Shown here piece after piece: positions 1 to 7,240 of a DNA stretch of 18,992 nucleotides (the stretch's first letter is position 1; every line of letters starts with the position of its first letter). Origin of the DNA: Bacteroidales bacterium. GTDB taxonomy: Bacteria; Bacteroidota; Bacteroidia; Bacteroidales; DTU049. The stretch lies in assembly GCA_018432645.1 (NCBI GenBank), contig JAHDSP010000222.1, positions 1 to 18,992 on the forward strand. The letters run 5' to 3'. The notes beneath the pieces were generated by a model. The model made no database searches. It had not been told where the DNA came from and worked only from the letters and a program-made list of their open reading frames with translations. The position numbers and the translations under genes were made by a program.

Positions 1-213
1 AAAAATTTAGCTTATAAAAAGCCTATTAATGAAGTTAAACAAGCGATCATAGACCATTTAACACAATTTTCAGATTTTAAAATAGAATATGTAGAAATCG
101 TAAATGCTGATAATCTAAAAACTATAAATAATTGGAATGAAGGGAAACCGATTATTTTGATTGCTACTTGGCTGGGTGATGTTAGATTAATTGATAATAT
201 GGAATTATTTTAA
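1..213 (+). CDS. panC: Pantothenate synthetase, C-terminal fragment
   Basis: Open reading frame running in from the left edge and ending at TAA 211-213; 70 residues are visible. PanC joins pantoate and beta-alanine using ATP to make pantothenate, the vitamin B5 step of coenzyme A synthesis, in the cytoplasm. The visible part reads like the C-terminal domain of the family: a segment with IEYVEIVNADNL, then the terminal strand and loop IATWLGDVRLIDNMEL, close to the conserved 'A...G..RLIDN' ending. Length and sequence fit an intact C-terminus; the ATP-binding N-terminal domain lies outside the window. It converges on rdgB, with only 38 nt between the two stop codons. Confidence 0.85.
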   Translation, partial: KNLAYKKPINEVKQAIIDHLTQFSDFKIEYVEIVNADNLKTINNWNEGKPIILIATWLGDVRLIDNMELF

Positions 214-278
214 TTGTCAGAAACACTGATATTATGGTGACTTAAAATGAGTTATTTAGAAATTTGTGGTTCTGACAG
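214..278. terminator. Inverted repeat in the panC/rdgB convergent junction
   Basis: TTGTCAGAAACAC (214-226) is nearly complementary to GTGGTTCTGACAG (266-278), 11 of 13 positions, with a loop of about 39 nt. It sits between two converging genes and runs into the end of rdgB, so it could help end transcription from both sides. The long loop and the lack of a clean T-run make this a weak call. Confidence 0.25.
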
Positions 279-845
279 AATGAAATCTATCATTTTACGA
301 ATTGCTTGCGAGCGATGACTTATTTTATTTTTTTCTGCTAAATCCATTTCTGCAAAAGTTTTTGTATAACCATCTGGTACAAAAATCGGGTCATAACCGA
401 AGCCATTATTGCCACGCTGATGATCAATGATCTGTCCATTTATTATCCCTTCGAAATAGTATGTTTGATCATTAATGATAAAACAAATCACTGTTCTAAA
501 TCTTGCTTTTCTATCCTCTACCCCATTCAATTCATTCAATAATTTAATAATGTGCGGTTCGAAATTTTTTAAACCTACACCTGCATATCTAGCCGAATAA
601 ACACCTGGCCTGCCATTCAAAGCTCTTACTTCGAGTCCAGAGTCATCTGCAAAAACAGGTTTTTTATATATTTGATATATTGTATTAGCTTTTATAAAAG
701 CATTTTCATTAAATGTACTACCTGTCTCAGTGATTTCTTCTAAATAGCCTATATCTGTTAAACTTAAAATCTTAATATTATCTCCAATAATATTTTGTAT
801 CTCGTGAACTTTACCTTTATTATGTGTAGCAAAAACAAGTTCCAT
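252..845 (-). CDS. rdgB: XTP/dITP pyrophosphatase, RdgB/HAM1 family
   Basis: A 197-residue protein of normal family length. It hydrolyses non-canonical purine nucleoside triphosphates (XTP, dITP/ITP) to monophosphate and pyrophosphate, keeping deaminated bases out of DNA and RNA; cytoplasmic. Visible motifs, in order: the N-terminal nucleotide loop FATHNKGK (residues 5-12), the ADDSGLEV motif at 66-73 with catalytic Asp68, GRPGVYSARYAG (78-89), GFGYDPIF in the base-binding region, and SHR near the C-terminus. These are the hallmark motifs and none is damaged. The ATG at 845 lies 8 nt downstream of a good minus-strand TAnnTTTG element (861-854), giving a very short leader. It is divergent from the DoxX gene at 908. 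Confidence 0.95.
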   Translation of the reverse strand: MELVFATHNKGKVHEIQNIIGDNIKILSLTDIGYLEEITETGSTFNENAFIKANTIYQIYKKPVFADDSGLEVRALNGRPGVYSARYAGVGLKNFEPHIIKLLNELNGVEDRKARFRTVICFIINDQTYYFEGIINGQIIDHQRGNNGFGYDPIFVPDGYTKTFAEMDLAEKNKISHRSQAIRKMIDFILSEPQISK

Positions 846-853
846 TTTTTTAG

Positions 854-861
854 CAAAAATA
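854..861 (-). promoter_or_regulatory. Bacteroidota -7 element for rdgB
   Basis: Read on the minus strand, 861 to 854 is TATTTTTG, a full match to TAnnTTTG. The rdgB start codon follows 8 nt later, so transcription would begin almost at the ATG. Confidence 0.5.
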
Positions 862-907
862 AATAATAATTGAAAAAAATTTTAGAATTTTGTAAAAATT
901 AATTATT

Positions 908-2008
908 ATGAAAAAGGTAGTAAATATTATTAGAATATTAATAGGATTAGTTTTTGTATTTTCAGGTTTTGTCAAAGCCGTGGATCCTTGGGGATTTCAG
1001 TTTAAATTAGAAGATTATTTTATTGCATTTAATTGGGATATTTTCATGCCATTTGCTCTAGTCCTTGCGATATTAATTCCAGCAGCAGAATTTATAATTG
1101 GTTTTGCGTTATTAGTAAATTTGAAACCTAAATATGCTATATGGGGTTCACTAATATTTATGGCATTCTTTTTACCTCTTACTTTATATCTAGCTATTAC
1201 AAATGCAGTGTCTGATTGCGGATGTTTCGGAGAAGCTATTAAGCTAAGCAATTGGAATACATTTTATAAAAATATTATAATCACCGCAGCGATAATTTTT
1301 GTGATATGGCAAAGAAAATATTTAAAATCTTGGCTAAAAAAAACTATGGAATGGATAATAATTGTAATCTCTGGGGTATTTATTTTTGGTGTATCAGCAT
1401 ATGGACTTACATATTTGCCTATAGTTGATTTTTTACCCTACAAAATAGGTGTAGACTTGAAGCCTGATCCTAATCTAAAAGATAAATATTTCGTCATTTA
1501 CAAAAATAAAAATACTGGTCAATTAGAAGAATATCCGGCTAATCAATATCCATGGGATGATAGTCTATGGATGGCAGAACACGAATTTGTAGATACTAGA
1601 ATAGAGAAAGCTCAAAAACCAGCATTATTAATTATGACATATGATAGTACAGACTATGATATCACTGATAGTGTGATGCTAAATAAAAAACATACTATGC
1701 TCATAGTTAGCTATAATATTGAAAAAATTAATCAAAAAAATTCAGAAAAATTAAAAAATTGGATTAACTTAGCTGACAAATATAATATCAATCCATATTT
1801 AGTTACTTCCTCAGATAGCAAATTAGTAGAACAACAATTAAATAATTATAAATTAAAAATACCTTATGCCTTTGCAGATGATATTGCACTAAAGATGCTC
1901 ATAAGAGCTAATCCAGGTATAGTATTTATGAAAGATGGAGTTATAAAAGCTAAATATACTATTAACCATAAAGCTGATGAGATGAAAGTGAAAAAAGTTC
2001 TTAACTAA
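908..2008 (+). CDS. DoxX/MauE-type membrane protein with periplasmic C-terminal domain
   Basis: A 366-residue protein. Residues 1-165 hold about five hydrophobic segments of the DoxX/MauE fold, opening with the family signature LVFVFSGFVKAVDPWGF (14-30) and containing a SDCGCFGE motif (102-109; Cys104 and Cys106) between helices. Residues from about 180 to 366 are hydrophilic and look like a degenerate thioredoxin-like domain, with no CxxC visible. Proteins of this build are common in Bacteroidota (the BT_3928-type family) and are thought to take part in envelope redox chemistry, but the substrate is not established. A partial -7 match (GAATTTTG, about 885-892) lies upstream. tgt follows after 110 nt with its own promoter. 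Family placement is strong; biochemical role is inferred. Confidence 0.8.
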   Translation: MKKVVNIIRILIGLVFVFSGFVKAVDPWGFQFKLEDYFIAFNWDIFMPFALVLAILIPAAEFIIGFALLVNLKPKYAIWGSLIFMAFFLPLTLYLAITNAVSDCGCFGEAIKLSNWNTFYKNIIITAAIIFVIWQRKYLKSWLKKTMEWIIIVISGVFIFGVSAYGLTYLPIVDFLPYKIGVDLKPDPNLKDKYFVIYKNKNTGQLEEYPANQYPWDDSLWMAEHEFVDTRIEKAQKPALLIMTYDSTDYDITDSVMLNKKHTMLIVSYNIEKINQKNSEKLKNWINLADKYNINPYLVTSSDSKLVEQQLNNYKLKIPYAFADDIALKMLIRANPGIVFMKDGVIKAKYTINHKADEMKVKKVLN

Positions 2009-2079
2009 TAATTTCTAATATTCATATTCTTTGACCTGTTACCTATTCACATTTATAAAAACAAGATTCAAATAATTAT

Positions 2080-2087
2080 TAATTTTG
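2080..2087 (+). promoter_or_regulatory. Bacteroidota -7 element for tgt
   Basis: TAATTTTG matches TAnnTTTG exactly and lies 31 nt before the tgt ATG. No clear -33 TTTG box is visible upstream. Confidence 0.5.
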
Positions 2088-2118
2088 CCTAATTTCACTA
2101 AAAACTAATTAAAAATCG

Positions 2119-3243
2119 ATGAGTTTTGAGATAAAAACAATTAATGGAAAAGCTAGAGCTGGAATATTAAAATTGCCACATGGAGAGATAGAAACACCAG
2201 TATTCATGCCCATAGGGACTGTAGGCTCTGTAAAAGGAATAATGTGGAATGATTTAAAAAATATAATAAAAGCACAAATAATATTAGCAAACACATATCA
2301 TCTATATTTGAGACCAGGTACAGATATATTATATGAGGCAGGAGGCTTACATAAGTTCATTAACTGGGAAAGACCAATATTAAGTGATAGTGGAGGATAC
2401 CAAGTGTATTCATTAGCCAATATCAGAAAAATAAACGTAGAAGGCGTGGAATTTCGTTCACATATAGATGGCAGTAAACATTTTTTTACACCAGAGAAAG
2501 TAATGGAAATTCAACAATACATTGGTTCAGATATTATGATGGCATTTGATGAATGCACACCACATCCTGCCGATTATCAATATGCTAAAAAATCACTTGA
2601 CTTGACACAAAAATGGCTAGTAAAATGCATAGAATATTTAGAAACTCACCCAGCAAAATATGATTTTCCACAATATTTATTCCCAATAGTACAAGGTAGC
2701 ACATACCCTGACCTTAGAGAAAAAGCTGCTAACTTTGTCAGTCAATTTGATACATTAGGTTATGCTATAGGAGGTTTGAGTGTAGGAGAACCAGCAGAGA
2801 TAATGTATGAAATGATAAAAATAGTGAACAATATTTTACCAGAAAACAAACCAAGATATTTAATGGGTGTAGGAACTCCAGAAAACATACTGCAAGCTGT
2901 AGCATTAGGAGTTGATATGTTTGATTGTGTAATACCTACAAGAAATGGCAGAAATGGACAATTATTTACTGCAGATGGAATTATTAATATAAAAAATGAA
3001 AAATGGAGACATGATTTTTCTCCCATAGATATTCAAAGTCCATTAGAAATAGATCATACTACAACAAAATCATACTTAAGACATTTATTTCAAGCAGGTG
3101 AAATGCTAGGTCCTATGATAGCCTCATATCACAATTTGGCATTTTATATAAGATTGATGCAAGAAATACGTTATCACATTATCAAAGGAGACTATGATAA
3201 ATATTATCCTACAGCAATAGAAACCTATATGAAAAGATTATGA
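2119..3243 (+). CDS. tgt: tRNA-guanine transglycosylase
   Basis: A 374-residue protein of normal bacterial length. It exchanges guanine-34 in the GUN anticodons of tRNA Asp, Asn, His and Tyr for the queuosine precursor preQ1. TIM-barrel motifs are complete: NTYHLYLRPG (58-67), LSDSGGYQVYSL (88-99) with the active-site Asp90, GGLSVGE (218-224), and MFDCVIPTRNGRNG (267-280) with the nucleophile Asp269. The region that in most bacterial enzymes carries the CxCxxC...H zinc site (here about 298-322, ending SYLRHLF) has no cysteine at the expected places, so the structural zinc appears to be absent. Catalytic residues are kept, so activity is still expected. The TGA overlaps the ATG of the next gene (ATGA, 3240-3243), which suggests translational coupling. 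Confidence 0.95.
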   Translation: MSFEIKTINGKARAGILKLPHGEIETPVFMPIGTVGSVKGIMWNDLKNIIKAQIILANTYHLYLRPGTDILYEAGGLHKFINWERPILSDSGGYQVYSLANIRKINVEGVEFRSHIDGSKHFFTPEKVMEIQQYIGSDIMMAFDECTPHPADYQYAKKSLDLTQKWLVKCIEYLETHPAKYDFPQYLFPIVQGSTYPDLREKAANFVSQFDTLGYAIGGLSVGEPAEIMYEMIKIVNNILPENKPRYLMGVGTPENILQAVALGVDMFDCVIPTRNGRNGQLFTADGIINIKNEKWRHDFSPIDIQSPLEIDHTTTKSYLRHLFQAGEMLGPMIASYHNLAFYIRLMQEIRYHIIKGDYDKYYPTAIETYMKRL

Positions 3244-4322
3244 AAATTAAAAAAATCGATCTTTATATAGCTAAAAAATTTATTAGTACATTTTTATTAA
3301 CTATTACTTTATTGATATTCATAATTATTGCTTTTGATTTATCAGAAAAAATAGATAAATTCATCGCCAAAGATGCCCCTGTATCACTTATAATCACACA
3401 ATATTATTTAAACTTTATTCCTTATTTTATCAATTTATTTTCAGCATTATTCATTTTCATATCAGTGATATTTTTTACATCTAAACTAGCAAATAAATCT
3501 GAAATAATAGCTATGTATAGCGTGGGAATAGATTTTAAAAGAATACTGAAACCTTATTTAGCAGTTAGTTTTTTATTAGCAATATTTTCATTTTTTTTAC
3601 AAAATTTTATATTACCACCAGCAAATCAAAAAAGAATTAATTTCGAAAACACATACGTGAAAAGAAATCCCCAAACCAAAGAAGTACAAATACACCTGCA
3701 ACTTGATAAAAATACTTATTTGTACTTAGCAAATTGGGATGTCAAAGACTATGAAGGTACATTTCTATCAATTGATAAGATTGATTACCAAACTGGAGTG
3801 AAACAAAAAATGATGTCTTCATTTATAAAATATGACAATAATACTAATAAATGGCAATTAAACGATGTTGTAATTAGAGAAATCCAAGACAGTACAGAAC
3901 GATTGCAAAGATATAAAACTATTGATACATTATTACCAATAACACCTAGTGACCTAGCATATGAAACAACACTTTTGGAAACCATGAATTTCAACGAATT
4001 GAATAAATATATAAAAAGACAAAAACAAAGAGGAGCAGAAAATATAAATGAATTATTAGTAGAAAGACAAAATAGATATGCGTCACCATTCGCTGCAATA
4101 ATACTAACAATAATAGCAGTAGCATTATCAATTAATAAAAGACGAGGTGGATTAGGTTTAAACCTAGCTATAGGATTGGCTTTGAGTTTTGGCTATATAT
4201 TATTTCAACAAATAAGTGTATCATATGGGGTAGCAGGAGTGATACCAACATTTGTAGCAGCATGGTTACCTAATTTTATATATATAATCATAGCAGGTTA
4301 TTTGCTCTATAGAGAAATATAA
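3240..4322 (+). CDS. LptF/LptG-family permease (YjgP/YjgQ)
   Basis: A 360-residue inner-membrane protein of the family that supplies the transmembrane subunits of the LptB2FG ABC transporter, which extracts lipopolysaccharide and passes it to the periplasmic Lpt bridge. N-terminal signature: DLYIAKKFISTFLLT (7-21), then hydrophobic segments to about residue 125. Next comes a soluble periplasmic jellyroll domain (about 130-265) with the FENTYVKRNPQTKE region, then three C-terminal hydrophobic segments including a GGLGLNLAIGLALSFGY stretch. This topology is standard for LptF/LptG; sequence alone does not say which of the two it is. Coupling to tgt through a 4-nt overlap is seen in other Bacteroidota. 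Confidence 0.88.
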   Translation: MKIKKIDLYIAKKFISTFLLTITLLIFIIIAFDLSEKIDKFIAKDAPVSLIITQYYLNFIPYFINLFSALFIFISVIFFTSKLANKSEIIAMYSVGIDFKRILKPYLAVSFLLAIFSFFLQNFILPPANQKRINFENTYVKRNPQTKEVQIHLQLDKNTYLYLANWDVKDYEGTFLSIDKIDYQTGVKQKMMSSFIKYDNNTNKWQLNDVVIREIQDSTERLQRYKTIDTLLPITPSDLAYETTLLETMNFNELNKYIKRQKQRGAENINELLVERQNRYASPFAAIILTIIAVALSINKRRGGLGLNLAIGLALSFGYILFQQISVSYGVAGVIPTFVAAWLPNFIYIIIAGYLLYREI

Positions 4323-4370
4323 AAATCGACCAAAAAAATAAGTGAAATGATAGGAAAATGATGAAAATAT

Positions 4371-5378
4371 TTAAATGTTATAGAATAAATATGTTTTTGA
4401 CATCAAATCACTATATCGCTCCCAAGCCCGCCTATCCGACGCCGCTAAATTCAACAACCTCCCAGTGTCTTCTATAATTTTATCCGCCAGATATTTCCCC
4501 CTCACTACAAACCACATTATGTAGTTTGTCAAGTACTTTGTTGCCACTCCACGAAACTTATAATATATCCAACCAACAAAAGCTGTTATCTTCTTATGAA
4601 CAGTTGATACACCATATATACCTTGCTTCATCTTGTTTTTGTCAGTTATTTCTTTATGTTTTATGTGCTCAGCATTTACAGTCTTGAAGGCTTTCTTATC
4701 GCTACCGCATACCACAGAATCTTTCGATATTCTTGATTTTAGAAAATCTGATATGTGATCAGCTTGTACTCTATCGTCTTCTAATTTTTTGAACAAAATA
4801 TTCCCACTTCTATCTGTGGCTGCCAATACTGCTACTTTCGTTGGCTTCTTTTTCTTTAACTTTTTTACCTCTTTTTTGTCTCGTTTCTTTTTACCTTTTT
4901 CTGAGTAATTCATCAAAAGTTCTTCTAATTCTACTATTCCAAAGAAATTAACATTGTCTTCAAACGATTGCAGAGCACTTAAAATTCTATGTCTCCAAAA
5001 GAAACTTGTTTGCAAGCATATTCCTACATTTCTAGCACATTCTCTCAAAGTCATTCCTGCTGACATACATTTGATGTATTCGAGCATTTTATCTCTGTGG
5101 TGAATGCCATACATAAAAGTTCCAGTTGTAACTCGGAATTGCCGTCTACAATTTTTACACATGTAGTTTTGCACTCCATTTTGCAAGCCATTTTTAATAA
5201 CATGACTGCTATTGCAATCTGGACAAAGTATGCCTGTAGACATGGCTTTTTGCTCTTGATAATCGACAATGTCTTTGCCTTCATTTTTAATTTTATTATA
5301 TAAATTGTCGTAATACTTGCGTGCTTCTTCTTTAGTGAGGGCAAATACATCTATTTCTTCTTCGAAAATTTTATCCAT
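4371..5378 (-). CDS. IS1595-like DDE transposase
   Basis: A 335-residue protein. The N-terminus has a zinc ribbon (C52-x2-C55 ... C74-x2-C77, starting CPDCNSSHVIKNG), then a helix-turn-helix-like stretch (about 100-135, LRECARNVGICLQTSFFWRHR), then an IS1595-type catalytic domain ending in RGVATKYLTNYIMWF (276-290). Two expected catalytic residues look changed by eye: the first acidic motif, usually E-x-D-E, reads ELEE (150-153), and the residue before the late conserved His is Ser258 where Asn is usual. The middle Asp227 (CGSDKKAF) is present. A lysine-rich insert lies at 162-181. No matching terminal inverted repeats were found at both ends, so the element boundaries are unknown. A TAnnTTTG element on the minus strand lies 16 nt upstream of the ATG. 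It sits between lptF/G and ade without breaking either. Confidence 0.8.
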   Translation of the reverse strand: MDKIFEEEIDVFALTKEEARKYYDNLYNKIKNEGKDIVDYQEQKAMSTGILCPDCNSSHVIKNGLQNGVQNYMCKNCRRQFRVTTGTFMYGIHHRDKMLEYIKCMSAGMTLRECARNVGICLQTSFFWRHRILSALQSFEDNVNFFGIVELEELLMNYSEKGKKKRDKKEVKKLKKKKPTKVAVLAATDRSGNILFKKLEDDRVQADHISDFLKSRISKDSVVCGSDKKAFKTVNAEHIKHKEITDKNKMKQGIYGVSTVHKKITAFVGWIYYKFRGVATKYLTNYIMWFVVRGKYLADKIIEDTGRLLNLAASDRRAWERYSDLMSKTYLFYNI

Positions 5379-5394
5379 AATTTTTATTTTTTTG

Positions 5395-5402
5395 CAAATA
5401 TA
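5395..5402 (-). promoter_or_regulatory. Bacteroidota -7 element for the transposase
   Basis: Read on the minus strand, 5402 to 5395 is TATATTTG, a full match to TAnnTTTG, 16 nt before the transposase ATG. This implies that the transposase can be expressed from a host-type promoter. Confidence 0.45.
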
Positions 5403-5456
5403 TGAATTTTTTAATTAAAAACATATATATTTCATAAAAATTTATTTTTATACTTT

Positions 5457-5485
5457 GGATAGAACCTGTTTTACAGGTTCTATCC
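5457..5485. repeat. Perfect 13-bp stem palindrome beside the transposase
   Basis: GGATAGAACCTGT (5457-5469), loop TTT, ACAGGTTCTATCC (5473-5485), followed by a short T-run at about 5490. It contains GGTTCTAT in both orientations, the same 8 nt that begin the terminal repeats of the MITE-like element at 17449. It may be a transposon end, an excision scar or a terminator; the sequence alone does not decide. Confidence 0.6.
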
Positions 5486-5564
5486 ATCCCTTTTTAATAC
5501 TTTCCCCCACTTTTTATCACATTAAAAAAATCCTATCTCTCTAACCCTATTCCATTTAAATTTT

Positions 5565-5572
5565 TATCTTTG
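5565..5572 (+). promoter_or_regulatory. Bacteroidota -7 element for ade
   Basis: TATCTTTG matches TAnnTTTG, 14 nt before the ade ATG, which gives a leader of only a few nucleotides. Confidence 0.5.
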
Positions 5573-5586
5573 TAAAAATTTTTATT

Positions 5587-7224
5587 ATGAATAGTTATAA
5601 GGTAAGTGGCAATATAATTGATATTTTCAGTAATGAAATATATAAAGGTATTATTGAAATTAAAAATGGTAAAATTAAAACCATCATTAAAGATAATGAT
5701 GTTGATTGTGATAATTATATTTTACCTGGACTAATAGATGCACATGTACATATAGAAAGTTCATTAGTAGCTCCATCGTTTTTCGCCGCTGAAGCTGTGA
5801 AACATGGTACTGTAGGTATAGTAGCGGACCCTCATGAGATAGCAAATGTTATGGGCGTGAAAGGTATAGAGTTCATGATTAAAAATGGTAAAACTGTACC
5901 ATTTAATTTCTTTTTTGCTGCACCTAGTTGTGTACCTGCTACGCCTTTTGAGAGCTCTGGTGCTATCATCAACTCTAATGTAATAAAAAAATTACTAAAT
6001 AAACGCGAGATTTATGCTTTAGCAGAAATGATGAATTTCCCTGGGGTAATAAATGGAGATGACGAAGTGATGAAAAAAATCAATGCAGCTATTGATAAAT
6101 CAAAACCTATAGATGGACATGCTCCACTGTTATCTGGAAATGACTTGCAAAAATATGTAAATGCAGGTATATCTACAGATCATGAATGCACAAATATCGA
6201 TGAAGCTCGTGAAAAATTAAAACTTGGCATGAAAATACTTATACGCGAGGGTTCAGCTGCTAAAGATTTCGATGCTCTCTGGCCACTACTTTTAGACAAT
6301 CCAGATAAATTGATGTTTTGCACTGATGACCTTCATCCCGATCATTTTATTAAGGGACATATTAATAAAATTGTAAAAAAAGCTATTGCTAATGGTGTAG
6401 ATCCTATTACTGCGATTAAAGTTGCTAGTTTGAATGCTGTAATACACTATCATCTCCCAGTAGGACTTTTACGTATAAATGATCCAGCTGATATGATAGT
6501 CATCGATAATTTTGAAAATTTTAATGTCTTAAAAACTTTTATTAATGGTAAATTAGTGTATGACAATGGGAAGGTGAATTTCGAACCACAAGTAGAAAAA
6601 ATGGTTAATAATTTTATTATTAATAACGTAACACTAGATGATTTAAAAATAAAGGCTACTACTGATCAAATGCAGATTATAAAAGCTTTTGATGGTTCTT
6701 TGCTTACAGAAAAATCAATAACTACCGTTAGTAAAGATATTGATGGATTTGCTATTGCAGATCAAAAGAGAGATATTTTAAAAATTGTTGTTTTAAATAG
6801 ATATACTAAAGGTTCTAAACCATCAATAGGTTTTATTAATGGATTTAACTTAAAAAATTGTGCTATTGGTTCTTCTGTAGCTCATGATAGTCATAATATT
6901 GTGGTTGTAGGTACTGATGATACATTGATACTTCAAACTATTGAATTAATTCAACAAAATAAAGGTGGTATCGCATTTGTTAGTAATGACAAATCATATA
7001 TTTTACCACTTCCTATTGCTGGCATTATGTCTAATACTGAAGTAAGCAAAGCTGCTGAGAATTATGAAATTTTAAATAATTATGCTGCTGAGCATGGTTG
7101 TCATATGCTTAGTCCGTTTATGACTTTAGCTTTCATGTCTTTATTAGTGATTCCTCATTTGAAATTATCAGATTTAGGCTTTTTCGATGTAGATACTTTC
7201 AGTTTTACAAATTTATTTGTTTGA
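5587..7224 (+). CDS. ade: Adenine deaminase
   Basis: A 545-residue amidohydrolase-fold protein, normal length for bacterial adenine deaminase (AdeC type). It converts adenine to hypoxanthine and ammonia in purine salvage; cytoplasmic, metal-dependent. Visible motifs: LPGLIDAHVHIESS (46-59), with the metal ligands His53 and His55; VADPHEIANVMG (79-90); GHAPLLSG and STDHECT in the middle, supplying further metal and active-site residues; and CTDDLHPDHF, with the catalytic Asp. The C-terminal part carries the family-specific domain after the small beta-sandwich (DPADMIVIDNF, then GIMSN). All key residues are present. It has its own promoter, and the outer-membrane protein gene begins 16 nt after its stop, so the two may share a transcript. 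Confidence 0.95.
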   Translation: MNSYKVSGNIIDIFSNEIYKGIIEIKNGKIKTIIKDNDVDCDNYILPGLIDAHVHIESSLVAPSFFAAEAVKHGTVGIVADPHEIANVMGVKGIEFMIKNGKTVPFNFFFAAPSCVPATPFESSGAIINSNVIKKLLNKREIYALAEMMNFPGVINGDDEVMKKINAAIDKSKPIDGHAPLLSGNDLQKYVNAGISTDHECTNIDEAREKLKLGMKILIREGSAAKDFDALWPLLLDNPDKLMFCTDDLHPDHFIKGHINKIVKKAIANGVDPITAIKVASLNAVIHYHLPVGLLRINDPADMIVIDNFENFNVLKTFINGKLVYDNGKVNFEPQVEKMVNNFIINNVTLDDLKIKATTDQMQIIKAFDGSLLTEKSITTVSKDIDGFAIADQKRDILKIVVLNRYTKGSKPSIGFINGFNLKNCAIGSSVAHDSHNIVVVGTDDTLILQTIELIQQNKGGIAFVSNDKSYILPLPIAGIMSNTEVSKAAENYEILNNYAAEHGCHMLSPFMTLAFMSLLVIPHLKLSDLGFFDVDTFSFTNLFV

Positions 7225-7240
7225 TTTTGAAAATTTTATA

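Noticed and set aside
1015..1251. Minus-strand frame opposite the DoxX gene.
   Set aside because: The plus-strand frame has family motifs (FSGFVKAVDPWGF, CGCFG); the opposite frame has none.
4373..4386. AAATGTTATAGAAT resembles the MITE right end AAACGTTATAGAACC.
   Set aside because: It is the coding end of the transposase, differs at the outermost bases, faces the wrong way for a left end of that element, and shows no target duplication.
5097..5350. Overlapping frames on both strands inside the transposase gene.
   Set aside because: They are shadows of the transposase frame; the zinc-ribbon and catalytic motifs are only in the 335-residue frame.
7217..7240. TTG start for the Wzi-like protein, eight codons upstream.
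   Set aside because: It overlaps ade and would put acidic and polar residues before a clear signal peptide that begins at the ATG 7241.
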